Of a stretch of 64,000 nt of DNA, positions 52,624-60,902 are shown piece by piece. This stretch comes from Eubacterium uniforme (lineage in GTDB: Bacteria > Bacillota > Clostridia > Lachnospirales > Lachnospiraceae). Every line of letters begins with the position of its first letter. Position 1 is the stretch's first letter. Made by a program: the position numbers and the translations under genes. The stretch covers positions 98,784 to 162,783 of the forward strand of contig NZ_FUXZ01000007.1 in NCBI RefSeq assembly GCF_900167115.1. Reading direction: 5' to 3'. Below the pieces are notes generated by a model. The model saw nothing but the letters and a program-made list of their open reading frames with translations, did not search any database and was not told where the DNA came from.

Positions 52624-54708
52624 ATGGCTAAAAAATATTTAGTTATAGTTGAGTCGCCTGCTAAGGTTAAGACAATTAAAAAGTTTTTGGGAAGCAATTA
52701 TGAAGTGTTGGCTTCTAATGGACATATAAGGGATTTGCCTAAGAGTACAATGGGCATTGATATAGAGAACAACTTCGAACCTAAGTATATTACAATAAGA
52801 GGTAAGGGTGAGAAACTTAATGAACTTAAGAAGAATGCAAAGAAAGCAGATAAGATTTTTCTTGCAACTGACCCTGACCGTGAGGGAGAAGCTATATCAT
52901 GGCATTTAAAAACAGCTCTTGGACAGGACGAAAAGAAGCTATATAGAATTTCATTTAATGAAATAACAAAAAATGCAGTTAAGGAATCATTAAAGAATCC
53001 TAGACAGATAGATATGGGACTTGTTGATGCACAGCAGGCTAGACGTGTTCTTGACAGAATGGTTGGTTACATGATAAGTCCAGTTTTATGGCAGAAAGTT
53101 AAGAGAGGTCTTAGTGCAGGTAGAGTTCAGTCTGTAGCACTTAAGATGATTTGTGATAGAGAAGCAGAAATTGATGCATTTATTCCAGAAGAATATTTTG
53201 ATATTGAAGCAGAACTTAAACTTGAAGGTGAAAAGAAACCATTTTTATGTAAACTTAATTACAAGGGTAAGGAAAAACTTAGAATAACAAATAAGGAAGA
53301 ACTTGCTAATATTATTTCTGTTATTGAAAAAGCAGATTATAAAGTTTCAGATGTTCAGGTTGGAAAGCGTACTAAGAAGGCACCAGTTCCTTTCATTACT
53401 AGTACACTTCAGCAGGAAGCATCTAAGACTCTCAACTTCTCAACACAGAAGACCATGAGACTTGCTCAGCAGCTTTATGAAGGTGTTGATATTAAGGGAA
53501 GAGGTACAGTAGGTTTAATTACGTACTTACGTACTGACTCTATTCGAATTGCTGAAACCGCTCAGGAAGCAGCTAAAGAATTTATAGAAGAAAAATATGG
53601 TAAAGAATATATAGCAACAACAGAGAGTACAAATAAATCAGGTAAAAAGATTCAGGATGCTCATGAAGCAATAAGACCAACAGATATTACACTTATGCCT
53701 GAACTTATTAAGGATGAGTTATCAAGAGATTTATTTAGATTATATCAGCTTATCTGGAAAAGATTTGTTGCAAGCCAGATGGAAAATTCTATATCAGAGA
53801 TTAAGTCAGTTAAAATCTCAGCTGATGAATATATTTTCAATGCATCAGATTCAAAAGTTTTATTTGATGGTTTTACAAAGGTATATACAGCAAGTGATGA
53901 GGAAAAGGAAAAGTCTGATAATGTTATTTCAAAACTTACTAAGGAAAGTGAATTGAGTCTTGTTAAGCTTAATCAGAATCAGCATTTTACACAGGCACCT
54001 GCTCACTTTACAGAAGCAGCACTTGTAAAGGCACTTGAAGAAGAAGGCATTGGAAGACCAAGTACATATGCTCCAACAATCACAACTATTTTAGCTAGAC
54101 ATTATGTTACAAAGGAAAATAAAAATTTATATGTAACAGATTTAGGTGAAGCTGTTAATAATATTATGAAGGAAGCCTTTGAGGTTATTGTTGATAGCAA
54201 GTTTACTGCTAATCTTGAATCATTGCTTGATATGGTTGAAGAAGGAAAGGTTGAATGGAAGACTGTTGTAAGTAACTTTTATCCAGATCTTGAAGCAGCA
54301 GTTAAGAATGCTGAAAAGGAACTTGAAAAAGTTGAAATTGCAGATGAGGTTACAGATGTTATATGTGAGGAATGTGGAAGAAATATGGTAATTAAGTATG
54401 GTCCACATGGTAAGTTCCTTGCATGTCCAGGATTCCCTGAATGTAGAAATACAAAACAATATTTTGAAAAGATTGGAGTTGCTTGTCCTAAGTGCGGTGG
54501 CGAAATCGTAATTAGAAAGACAAAGAAGGGCAGAAGATACTATGGATGTGAAAACATCCCAGAGTGTGATTTTATGTCATGGCAGAAAGTATCAAAGGAA
54601 AAATGTCCTAAGTGTGGTGGCTTTATGGTGGAACGTGGTAATAAGCTTACATGTGGTGATACAGAGTGTGGCTATGTTTGCGATAAACCAAAGGAAGAAA
54701 CAAAGTAA
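52624..54708 (+). CDS. topA: DNA topoisomerase I
   Basis: A 694-residue type IA topoisomerase that relaxes negative supercoils. The Toprim domain has VIVESPAKVKTIKKFLG and TDPDREGEAISWH. The catalytic tyrosine is in LITYLRTDSIRIAE (Y301). The C-terminus carries three zinc ribbons (CEECGRN...CPGFPEC, CPKCGGE...CENIPEC, CPKCGGF...CGDTEC). Length is as usual in Clostridia. It follows dprA as in other Firmicutes. The following gene is rpsB rather than codY. Confidence 0.98.
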   Translation: MAKKYLVIVESPAKVKTIKKFLGSNYEVLASNGHIRDLPKSTMGIDIENNFEPKYITIRGKGEKLNELKKNAKKADKIFLATDPDREGEAISWHLKTALGQDEKKLYRISFNEITKNAVKESLKNPRQIDMGLVDAQQARRVLDRMVGYMISPVLWQKVKRGLSAGRVQSVALKMICDREAEIDAFIPEEYFDIEAELKLEGEKKPFLCKLNYKGKEKLRITNKEELANIISVIEKADYKVSDVQVGKRTKKAPVPFITSTLQQEASKTLNFSTQKTMRLAQQLYEGVDIKGRGTVGLITYLRTDSIRIAETAQEAAKEFIEEKYGKEYIATTESTNKSGKKIQDAHEAIRPTDITLMPELIKDELSRDLFRLYQLIWKRFVASQMENSISEIKSVKISADEYIFNASDSKVLFDGFTKVYTASDEEKEKSDNVISKLTKESELSLVKLNQNQHFTQAPAHFTEAALVKALEEEGIGRPSTYAPTITTILARHYVTKENKNLYVTDLGEAVNNIMKEAFEVIVDSKFTANLESLLDMVEEGKVEWKTVVSNFYPDLEAAVKNAEKELEKVEIADEVTDVICEECGRNMVIKYGPHGKFLACPGFPECRNTKQYFEKIGVACPKCGGEIVIRKTKKGRRYYGCENIPECDFMSWQKVSKEKCPKCGGFMVERGNKLTCGDTECGYVCDKPKEETK

Positions 54709-54807
54709 ATATTTTTTTGAAATATATAAACTATAAAAAGATTTTAATAACTTAAGAACATTTTAAATGATTGTTAAATGAATTTAAGATGATTCTGAAA
54801 ATAGTTG

Positions 54808-54836
54808 TTGAAATCTTTTTTTATTTATGCTAAACT
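54808..54836 (+). promoter_or_regulatory. Promoter of rpsB-tsf
   Basis: TTGAAA (54808-54813), 17 bp, TAAACT (54831-54836) with an extended TGC just upstream. Transcription would start near 54843. Confidence 0.65.
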
Positions 54837-54842
54837 TGAAAG

Positions 54843-54937
54843 GCTGAATATGCACGTGTGGCTAGTAGAGCCGGTGCCTTTATAATTAAGGTGGTATTCT
54901 ATGGAAGTGCACACGGAAGAATAAAACCAAATGGAGG
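54843..54937 (+). promoter_or_regulatory. Structured rpsB leader, candidate S2-responsive element
   Basis: About 100 untranslated bases precede rpsB. They are GC-richer than nearby spacer and hold nested pairings: TGCAC/GTGCA (54850-54854 with 54906-54910) enclosing a GGCT/AGCC hairpin and a CCTT/AAGG hairpin. Autogenous control by S2 is known for rpsB in other bacteria; here it is inferred. An open frame through the leader could code for an N-terminal extension but lacks a ribosome site. Confidence 0.5.
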
Positions 54938-54944
54938 TAGAGAA

Positions 54945-55694
54945 ATGAGCGTTATATCAATGAAACAGCTCTTAGAAGCAGGTGTTCACTTTGGACATCA
55001 GACAAAAAGATGGAACCCTAAGATGGCTCCATACATTTACACAGAAAGAAATGGTATCTACATCATCGACTTACAGAAGTCAGTAGGTATGGTAGATACA
55101 GCATACCAGGCAGTAGCAGACATTGTTGCTGATGGTGGTAAGATTCTTTTCGTAGGTACAAAGAAACAGGCTCAGGAAGCTATCAAGAGTGAAGCTGAAA
55201 GATGCGGTATGTACTATGTAAACGAAAGATGGCTTGGTGGTATGCTTACAAACTTTAAGACAATCAAGTCAAGAATTGCTAGACTTAAAGAAATCGAAGC
55301 TATGTCAGAAGATGGAACATTCGATGTTCTTCCTAAGAAGGAAGTTATTGAACTTAAGAAAGAATGGGATAAGCTTGAAAAGAACCTTGGTGGTATCAAG
55401 AACATGAAGACTATTCCAGATGCTATCTTTGTAGTAGATCCTAAGAAAGAAAAGATTTGTATCCAGGAAGCACATACACTTGGAATTCCTCTTATCGGTA
55501 TCGCTGATACAAACTGTGATCCAGAAGAACTTGATTATGTTATTCCAGGTAACGATGATGCTATCAGAGCAGTTAAGCTTATCGTAGCTAAGATGGCTGA
55601 TGCTGTTATTGAAAGCAATCAGGGTGCTGAAGGTGAAGACTTTGAAGCAGCAGAAGAAGTTGCAGAAGAAGTAACAGAAGATACAGAAGCATAA
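54945..55694 (+). CDS. rpsB: Small subunit ribosomal protein S2
   Basis: A 250-residue protein starting [20 protein letters not shown], with [44 protein letters not shown] and [20 protein letters not shown], all S2 signatures. The tail is acidic. It binds the 30S head-body junction last in assembly. GGAGGT 7 bases before the ATG at 54945 fixes the start; a longer in-frame ORF from 54858 has no ribosome site and would read the structured leader. The codon use is strongly biased, as expected for a high-level gene. Confidence 0.98.
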   Translation: MSVISMKQLLEAGVHFGHQTKRWNPKMAPYIYTERNGIYIIDLQKSVGMVDTAYQAVADIVADGGKILFVGTKKQAQEAIKSEAERCGMYYVNERWLGGMLTNFKTIKSRIARLKEIEAMSEDGTFDVLPKKEVIELKKEWDKLEKNLGGIKNMKTIPDAIFVVDPKKEKICIQEAHTLGIPLIGIADTNCDPEELDYVIPGNDDAIRAVKLIVAKMADAVIESNQGAEGEDFEAAEEVAEEVTEDTEA

Positions 55695-55741
55695 TATAAT
55701 TTTTGATAATATATAATTTCATAATATAGGAGGATAAGAAG

Positions 55742-56677
55742 ATGGCAGATATTACAGCTGCAATGGTAAAAGAGCTTAGAACTCTTACAGGTGCTGGTGT
55801 TATGGCTTGTAAGAACGCTTTAGTAGAAACAGATGGTAATATGGATGAAGCTGTAGAAGTTCTCAGAAAAAAAGGTGAAGCTACAGCTGTTAAGAAATCA
55901 GGCAGAATCGCTGCAGAAGGTACAAGTTTTGCAGTAGTAAAGGATGATAAGAAGGCTGTTGTTGTTGAAGTTAACTCAGAAACAGACTTCGTTGCTAAGA
56001 ACGAAAAGTTCAAGACATTCGTTGCTCAGGTTGCTGACCAGATTATAGATTCAAATGCAAAAGATGTTGAAGAGTTACTCGCTGAACAGTGGAAACTTGA
56101 TGCATCAAAGACAGTTAAAGATGAATTAGTTTCACAGATCGCTGTTATCGGTGAAAACATGAACATCAGAAGATTTGCTAAGATTGAAGCTAATGATGGT
56201 ATCGTTGCATCATACATCCATATGGGTGGTAAGATTGGTACTCTCGTATATGCACAGACAGATGTTGTAAATGATGACATTAAGACAGCACTTTACAATG
56301 TTGCTATGCAGGTTACAGCTTTAAATCCAAAATTCATCACAGATGAAGATGTTGATCAGGATTACATTAATCATGAAAAAGAAATTCTTCTTGCTCAGAT
56401 TCAGAATGATCCTAAGGAATCACAGAAGCCTGAAAAGGTTATCGAAGGTATGATTATGGGTCGTATCAAGAAAGAGCTTAAAGAAGTAGTTCTTTATGAT
56501 CAGGCATATTTCCAGGCTGCTGATGGTAAGCAGACAGTTGCTGCTTATATTGATGAAGTAGCTAAGGCTAATGGTGCTAACATCAAGATCAAAGAATTCG
56601 TTCGTTTTGAAACAGGCGAAGGTCTTGAAAAGAAAGAAGAAGATTTCGCTGCAGAAGTTGCAAAACAGATGCAGTAA
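55742..56677 (+). CDS. tsf: Translation elongation factor Ts
   Basis: A 311-residue guanine-nucleotide exchange factor for EF-Tu. The N-terminal UBA-like domain has MVKELRTLTGAGVMACKNAL. The core has VVEVNSETDFVAKNEKF, the exchange motif containing TDFV, and the dimerisation-type region IHMGGKIGTLVYAQTD. Strong codon bias. RBS AGGAGG before the ATG. It is 47 bases after rpsB and clearly in the same operon. Confidence 0.98.
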   Translation: MADITAAMVKELRTLTGAGVMACKNALVETDGNMDEAVEVLRKKGEATAVKKSGRIAAEGTSFAVVKDDKKAVVVEVNSETDFVAKNEKFKTFVAQVADQIIDSNAKDVEELLAEQWKLDASKTVKDELVSQIAVIGENMNIRRFAKIEANDGIVASYIHMGGKIGTLVYAQTDVVNDDIKTALYNVAMQVTALNPKFITDEDVDQDYINHEKEILLAQIQNDPKESQKPEKVIEGMIMGRIKKELKEVVLYDQAYFQAADGKQTVAAYIDEVAKANGANIKIKEFVRFETGEGLEKKEEDFAAEVAKQMQ

Positions 56678-56679
56678 TG

Positions 56680-56774
56680 CTTTTGATTGCAAATCAAAAG
56701 AGCCCTCCGCGGCTTTGAGCGGAGTCAGAAATTCTCTGTAAGAGAATTTACCTTGTGTGATTGTAAATCAAAAG
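56680..56774. repeat. Hairpin-rich repeat element after tsf
   Basis: Three perfect hairpins follow each other: 56680-56700 (CTTTTGATT/AATCAAAAG), 56705-56724 (CTCCGC/GCGGAG) and 56729-56749 (AAATTCTCT/AGAGAATTT). The sequence TGATTGCAAATCAAAAG (56684-56700) returns as TGATTGTAAATCAAAAG at 56758-56774, 74 bases later. None has a T-run. This looks like a small dispersed palindromic element placed between tsf and its terminator. Confidence 0.75.
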
Positions 56775-56785
56775 TAGATATATAT

Positions 56786-56818
56786 AAAACCACGTACCAA
56801 TAGGTACGTGGTTTTTGT
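56786..56818 (+). terminator. Rho-independent terminator of rpsB-tsf
   Basis: Perfect 13-bp stem (56786-56798 with 56803-56815), 4-base loop, ending in a T-rich tract. Confidence 0.94.
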
Positions 56819-56836
56819 TTGAAGATGGAGAATAAG

Positions 56837-57802
56837 ATGCATAATAAAATAAAAATGATGATTCCATATTTATGTACAGTTTTGTTGGTGATGCTGATGA
56901 CATTGTTTTCGGAGGTATTAAATGAAAAAGAAATAATATTTCCTGAAATAACAGCATTAGCTGTTGGATATATGGTAGCGAAGAAAAGAAGTTGGAAAGT
57001 AAATGGAAAAAGAATGTTAGCCCTTATAACAGTTTGTGCTATTTTAGGAGTTGGAATTGTAAGATATTTGAATGCACCTATTTTAGTAGAGGTTGTTGTA
57101 GCGTATTCATTTGCTCAGGTTTTATTTATGTATTCAGGTACAACATTTGCTCCTTTTGTATCAGCAATTGTTCTGCCAGTTATGATGCAAACAGAAAGCA
57201 TAATATACCCGATTTCTGCTTTTGCATTAACTTTATTGATAATAATATTTCATAATATATTTATATTTTTGGGAATACGTGAGGATGAAGATTATATACC
57301 AGTAAAGCTTAATTTAGAGGAAGATAAGTTAGATGCAGCAATTAGAATTTTATGTGTTACTCTTATGGCGAGTGTGGCTTTTATGAGTGGATTTAGATTT
57401 ATAATTGCGCCTCCATTATTAGTTGCGTTTACGGAGTTTTCCAGACCGAGGAATAAAACAAGAAATAAGCCAGTAAAAGTAGTATTTGTTATCACGATTT
57501 GCGCATTTGTAGGAGTTATTACTAGATATATAGTTGTCATTAAATTATTACTTCCATTAACGATTGCTGCGGTGATTGCAACTAGTATTATGCTTATTAT
57601 TCTTAATAAAACAGAAATGTATATGCCACCTGTTGGTGCAATCACGATGCTTTCGATGATAATTAAAAAAGAGATTTTATTTACATATCCTATTCAGATA
57701 TTTGTGGGTAGTGTTGTTATAATGGTTATGTCTAGAAACTTATTTATGAAGCGTCAAGATAGAGGAAAATATGAAACAGAGCATGAATTAAAAGCTGGTT
57801 AA
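56837..57802 (+). CDS. Polytopic membrane protein, distantly HPP-like
   Basis: A 321-residue protein with about ten hydrophobic segments in two halves (1-150 and 165-310), joined by an acidic loop (LNLEEDKLDAA). Each half has a proline-containing hairpin (FPEITALAVGYMVAKKRSW and PPLLVAFTEFSRPRNKTR), which gives the look of an internal duplication and a weak resemblance to HPP-type membrane proteins. I would not assign a substrate. The ATG at 56837 with GGAG at 56827-56830 is chosen over ATG 56825 and TTG 56819. It lies directly after the tsf terminator and is the start of a different functional region. Confidence 0.72.
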   Translation: MHNKIKMMIPYLCTVLLVMLMTLFSEVLNEKEIIFPEITALAVGYMVAKKRSWKVNGKRMLALITVCAILGVGIVRYLNAPILVEVVVAYSFAQVLFMYSGTTFAPFVSAIVLPVMMQTESIIYPISAFALTLLIIIFHNIFIFLGIREDEDYIPVKLNLEEDKLDAAIRILCVTLMASVAFMSGFRFIIAPPLLVAFTEFSRPRNKTRNKPVKVVFVITICAFVGVITRYIVVIKLLLPLTIAAVIATSIMLIILNKTEMYMPPVGAITMLSMIIKKEILFTYPIQIFVGSVVIMVMSRNLFMKRQDRGKYETEHELKAG

Positions 57803-57824
57803 TAGCGTTTTTTGGTAGACATAT

Positions 57825-57853
57825 TTGGTGATAATTAGTAAAATATATAGTAT
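57825..57853 (+). promoter_or_regulatory. Candidate promoter of the aldo/keto reductase gene
   Basis: TTGGTG (57825-57830), 17 bp, TAGTAT (57848-57853). Both boxes are imperfect. Confidence 0.4.
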
Positions 57854-57908
57854 GAGTTTACGTTTGTATATATAGAAATATGGGGATTTAAACAAAGGAG
57901 AAAGATTT

Positions 57909-59033
57909 ATGCAAAAAAACAAATTTTTTCCAGAAGTAAATGGAAATTTTGCTTTTGGGTGTATGAGGCTACCTATGAAGGGGAGTGAGGTTGACTATGA
58001 TGAATTTATTAAGATGATTGATAAGTTCATAGAGACAGGTTTTAATTATTTTGATACAGCACATGGCTATATTGAAGGGAAAAGTGAGACTGCAATTAGA
58101 GATTGCTTGTCAAAAAGATATGATAGGGATAAGTTTTTGCTTACAAATAAACTTACTTCACCTTATTTTGATAAAGAAGAAGATATAAGACCTTTCTTTG
58201 ATAAACAACTTGAGTTATGTGGAGTTGATTATTTTGATTTTTACCTTATGCATGCGCAGGATCATAATAACTATCCAAAATTTAAAGCATGTAATGCTTA
58301 TGAAACTGCTTTTGAATTAAAGAAAGAAGGAAAGATTAAGCACGTTGGAATTTCTTTCCATGATAATGCATCAATGCTTGAACAGATTCTTACTGATTAT
58401 CCAGAGATTGAAGTTGTTCAAATTCAGTTTAATTATGTGGATTATTTAGATAGTGCGGTAGACAGTAAAAATATTTATGAAGTATGTGAAAAATACAATA
58501 AGCCAGTCCTTATTATGGAACCTGTAAAGGGTGGCACTTTAGTGAATCTTCCAGATGATGCTGATAAAATATTTAGAGATTTAGGTGATGGTTATAGTAA
58601 TGCTAGTTATGCAATTAGATATACAGCATCATTTCCTAAGGTTTCAGTTGTATTATCAGGTATGAGTAATATGGAGCAAATGAATGATAATATGAGTTTT
58701 ATGGCTGATTTTAAACCTTTAGATGAAAGAGAAATGCTTGCTGTTGCAAAGGTGTGTGCCATTTTTAAAAATCTTGATTTGATTCCATGTACAGGTTGTA
58801 GATATTGTACTGAAGGATGTCCAATGAATATACCTATTCCAGATTATTTTTCATTGCTTAATGCAAAGAATAATTTTTCTAGTTGGAATCAGAATATGTA
58901 TTATAATAATATTTTACATGACGGAGTTGGAAAAGCGTCGGAATGTATAGGATGTGGACAATGTGAGGGGGTATGTCCTCAGCATTTGGAAATCATTGAA
59001 TTGTTAAAGAAGGTAGCGCAAGCGTTTGAATAA
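57909..59033 (+). CDS. Aldo/keto reductase with C-terminal 4Fe-4S ferredoxin domain
   Basis: A 374-residue oxidoreductase. The N-terminal TIM barrel (about 1-270) is of the aldo/keto reductase family: GCMRLPMKGSEVDYDEF, YFDTAHGYIEGKSETAI with the catalytic tyrosine, FLLTNKL and FYLMHAQDH. The C-terminal 100 residues carry two cluster motifs, CTGCRYCTEGCP and CIGCGQCEGVCP, so electrons may be exchanged with ferredoxin as well as NAD(P)H. This fused form is common in Clostridia and its substrate is unknown. RBS AAAGGAG precedes the ATG. The ECF-like gene follows after 15 bases. Confidence 0.92.
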   Translation: MQKNKFFPEVNGNFAFGCMRLPMKGSEVDYDEFIKMIDKFIETGFNYFDTAHGYIEGKSETAIRDCLSKRYDRDKFLLTNKLTSPYFDKEEDIRPFFDKQLELCGVDYFDFYLMHAQDHNNYPKFKACNAYETAFELKKEGKIKHVGISFHDNASMLEQILTDYPEIEVVQIQFNYVDYLDSAVDSKNIYEVCEKYNKPVLIMEPVKGGTLVNLPDDADKIFRDLGDGYSNASYAIRYTASFPKVSVVLSGMSNMEQMNDNMSFMADFKPLDEREMLAVAKVCAIFKNLDLIPCTGCRYCTEGCPMNIPIPDYFSLLNAKNNFSSWNQNMYYNNILHDGVGKASECIGCGQCEGVCPQHLEIIELLKKVAQAFE

Positions 59034-59048
59034 TAATGGAGGTACATT

Positions 59049-59642
59049 ATGAGTATTAAAGTAAGAGATAATGTAAAAGATAAACTATCAATGCAGACTA
59101 AAACTATAGCTGCATTTATTGCAATCGTTGCTGCAGTAGCTTTACCACAAATTTTTCATCTTATTGGTGCAGCTATTGGTGCAGATACAGCAATTGGTGA
59201 AAAGTATTTACCAATGCATTTGCCAGTTATTTTTGTTGGACTATTAATAGGGGCTTATACTGGTAGTCTTACGGGTTTAATTGCACCTTTGGTAAGTTTT
59301 GCATTAACAGGAATGCCAGCAAAGTCTATGCTTCCATTTATGATGATTGAGTTATTTGGATATGGATTTGCTGCAGGAATTATTAAGAATATTATTAATA
59401 CAGAAGAAGTAGGAGCAGTTAAGAGTCTTGTTGGAAATACAATTAAAGTATTTTTAGTTCAGGTATCTGGTAGAGCACTAAGAGCTATTGCTATCCTATT
59501 CTCATTTCATGTTCTTGGTAACAAGGCAATTAAGCCTATAATTATTACAAAGAGCATTAGTGCTGGAGTGGTGGGTATAGTTATACAATTAGTTGCTATT
59601 CCAATAATATTATATGTAATTAATGGTAGAAAACATGAATAA
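59049..59642 (+). CDS. ECF-type transporter substrate-binding (S) component-like membrane protein
   Basis: A 197-residue protein with six hydrophobic segments after a polar N-terminus. The pattern EKYLPMHLPVIFVGLLIGAY followed by GLIAPLVSFALTGMP is typical of S components of energy-coupling-factor vitamin transporters, which pair with a shared EcfA/A'/T module encoded elsewhere. No riboswitch that would reveal the vitamin is seen upstream. It overlaps the DUF1893 gene at its 3' end and follows the ferredoxin-fused reductase closely, so the three may work on one cofactor or metabolite (inference). Confidence 0.75.
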   Translation: MSIKVRDNVKDKLSMQTKTIAAFIAIVAAVALPQIFHLIGAAIGADTAIGEKYLPMHLPVIFVGLLIGAYTGSLTGLIAPLVSFALTGMPAKSMLPFMMIELFGYGFAAGIIKNIINTEEVGAVKSLVGNTIKVFLVQVSGRALRAIAILFSFHVLGNKAIKPIIITKSISAGVVGIVIQLVAIPIILYVINGRKHE

Positions 59643-60066
59643 ATTATTTGAAAAAGAATTACTCGATGAACTTAATAATGGAGATACAACTCTTGTGATT
59701 AGATGTGATGAGAAAGTTATCAAATCTAATCACAAGGGTATATCGCCCTTGATTGAATTGAATGAGAAAAATCTTAATTTAGAAGGTGCTTGTGCATATG
59801 ATAAAATAGTTGGTAAGGCAGCGGCTTTACTTTATGCACGTTTGAATATAAAGTATGTTTATGCTGAAGTTTTATCAAAACGTGGTATGGATACTTTAGA
59901 TAATTATGGAGTTGAATATGACTATTCTGTTTTTACAGATGAGATAATTAATAGATTGAAAACAGGTATGTGTCCGATGGAGGAAACAGTTTTAGATGTG
60001 AAGAATCCAGAGGAAGCATATGAAAAATTAAAGAAAAAAATAATTGAAATGAAAAATAATAAATAG
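59623..60066 (+). CDS. DUF1893 family protein
   Basis: A protein of up to 147 residues (143 from the ATG at 59635) matching DUF1893: LNNGDTTLVIRCDEKVIKSN, GISPLIELNEKN, GACAYDKIVGKAAALLYARL and VLSKRGMDTLDNYGVEYDYS. The family is predicted to have a deaminase-like alpha/beta fold; no reaction is known to me. The 5' end overlaps the ECF-like gene (20 or 8 bases) with no clear ribosome site, so translation is probably coupled. The co-occurrence hints at a role in handling the transported compound (inference). Confidence 0.83.
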   Translation: MVENMNKLFEKELLDELNNGDTTLVIRCDEKVIKSNHKGISPLIELNEKNLNLEGACAYDKIVGKAAALLYARLNIKYVYAEVLSKRGMDTLDNYGVEYDYSVFTDEIINRLKTGMCPMEETVLDVKNPEEAYEKLKKKIIEMKNNK

Positions 60067-60187
60067 TTGAAATGAAAAGCGAAAAAATAGAAATAGTATT
60101 TAGTATATAGATTTTATAATATAAATTATATATATTAATTTTATATTATTAATTTGAAAAAAAGATTTATACAGGAAGGATTATTAT

Positions 60188-60817
60188 ATGAATTTAATTT
60201 TTGATATTGATGGAACCCTTTGGGATACTACTAAAGTTGTAGCTGATGCGTGGCAGAGGGCTGTAGATGAGATAGGTACGGTGACTACAAAGTTGACACC
60301 TGAAAGACTTAAAAAAGAATTTGGTAAGCCTATGGATGTTATTGCTAAGAATGTATTTCCAGAGATAGAAGATGAAGAAGATAGAAATAAATTAATAGAA
60401 CTATGTTATAAGTATGAAGAAGAGTTTTTAGATGGCTTAAGTGATGAAAGTGTAGAAGATATTTTATTTGATCAGGTTAGATACACTTTAACTAAGTTAA
60501 AGGAAGAACATGATTTATACATAGTAAGTAATTGCCAGAAAGGTTATATAGAATTATTTTTGAAAAAATCAAAACTAGGTCATCTTTTTAATGATTACTT
60601 ATGTTTTGGAGATACTAATGCACCTAAGGGTATTACAATTAAACAACTTATGATGAATAATCATCTCTTAGAAAAACACACTTTATATGTTGGTGATACT
60701 ATTGGTGATTTTGAAGCAACATTACTAGCTGGAATTAAATTTGTATTTTGTAAGTATGGATTTGGCCAGGTACCAAATGCTGAATATCAGATAGATGGGA
60801 TAAGTGAGTTGTTATAA
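60188..60817 (+). CDS. HAD-superfamily phosphatase (phosphoglycolate phosphatase-like)
   Basis: A 209-residue HAD hydrolase: motif I FDIDGTLWDTT with the nucleophile D8 (LIFDIDG), motif II serine in LYIVSNCQKGY, motif III lysine in KGITIKQLM, and motif IV YVGDTIGDFEATLLAG. A helical cap lies at about 15-85. Enzymes of this type remove phosphate from phosphoglycolate, sugar phosphates or nucleotides; the substrate here cannot be told. RBS AGGAAGG precedes the ATG. The 121-base gap before it is extremely AT-rich with no defined element. Confidence 0.9.
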   Translation: MNLIFDIDGTLWDTTKVVADAWQRAVDEIGTVTTKLTPERLKKEFGKPMDVIAKNVFPEIEDEEDRNKLIELCYKYEEEFLDGLSDESVEDILFDQVRYTLTKLKEEHDLYIVSNCQKGYIELFLKKSKLGHLFNDYLCFGDTNAPKGITIKQLMMNNHLLEKHTLYVGDTIGDFEATLLAGIKFVFCKYGFGQVPNAEYQIDGISELL

Positions 60818-60902
60818 TTAATAGAAGAGGTATATAATAAAATTTTTATAATAAGAGTTAGTTGTAAATTGATACTAACTGATATGGAAAGTGAGAGCGG
60901 AT

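Noticed and set aside
54858..54944. N-terminal extension of S2
   Set aside because: The in-frame stretch upstream of ATG 54945 lacks a ribosome site and coincides with a structured leader; S2 proteins start at [12 protein letters not shown] sequence.
56992..57255. 87-codon plus-strand ORF rich in Cys and Phe inside the HPP-like gene
   Set aside because: Out-of-frame overlap with a clear membrane protein; odd composition and no start signal.
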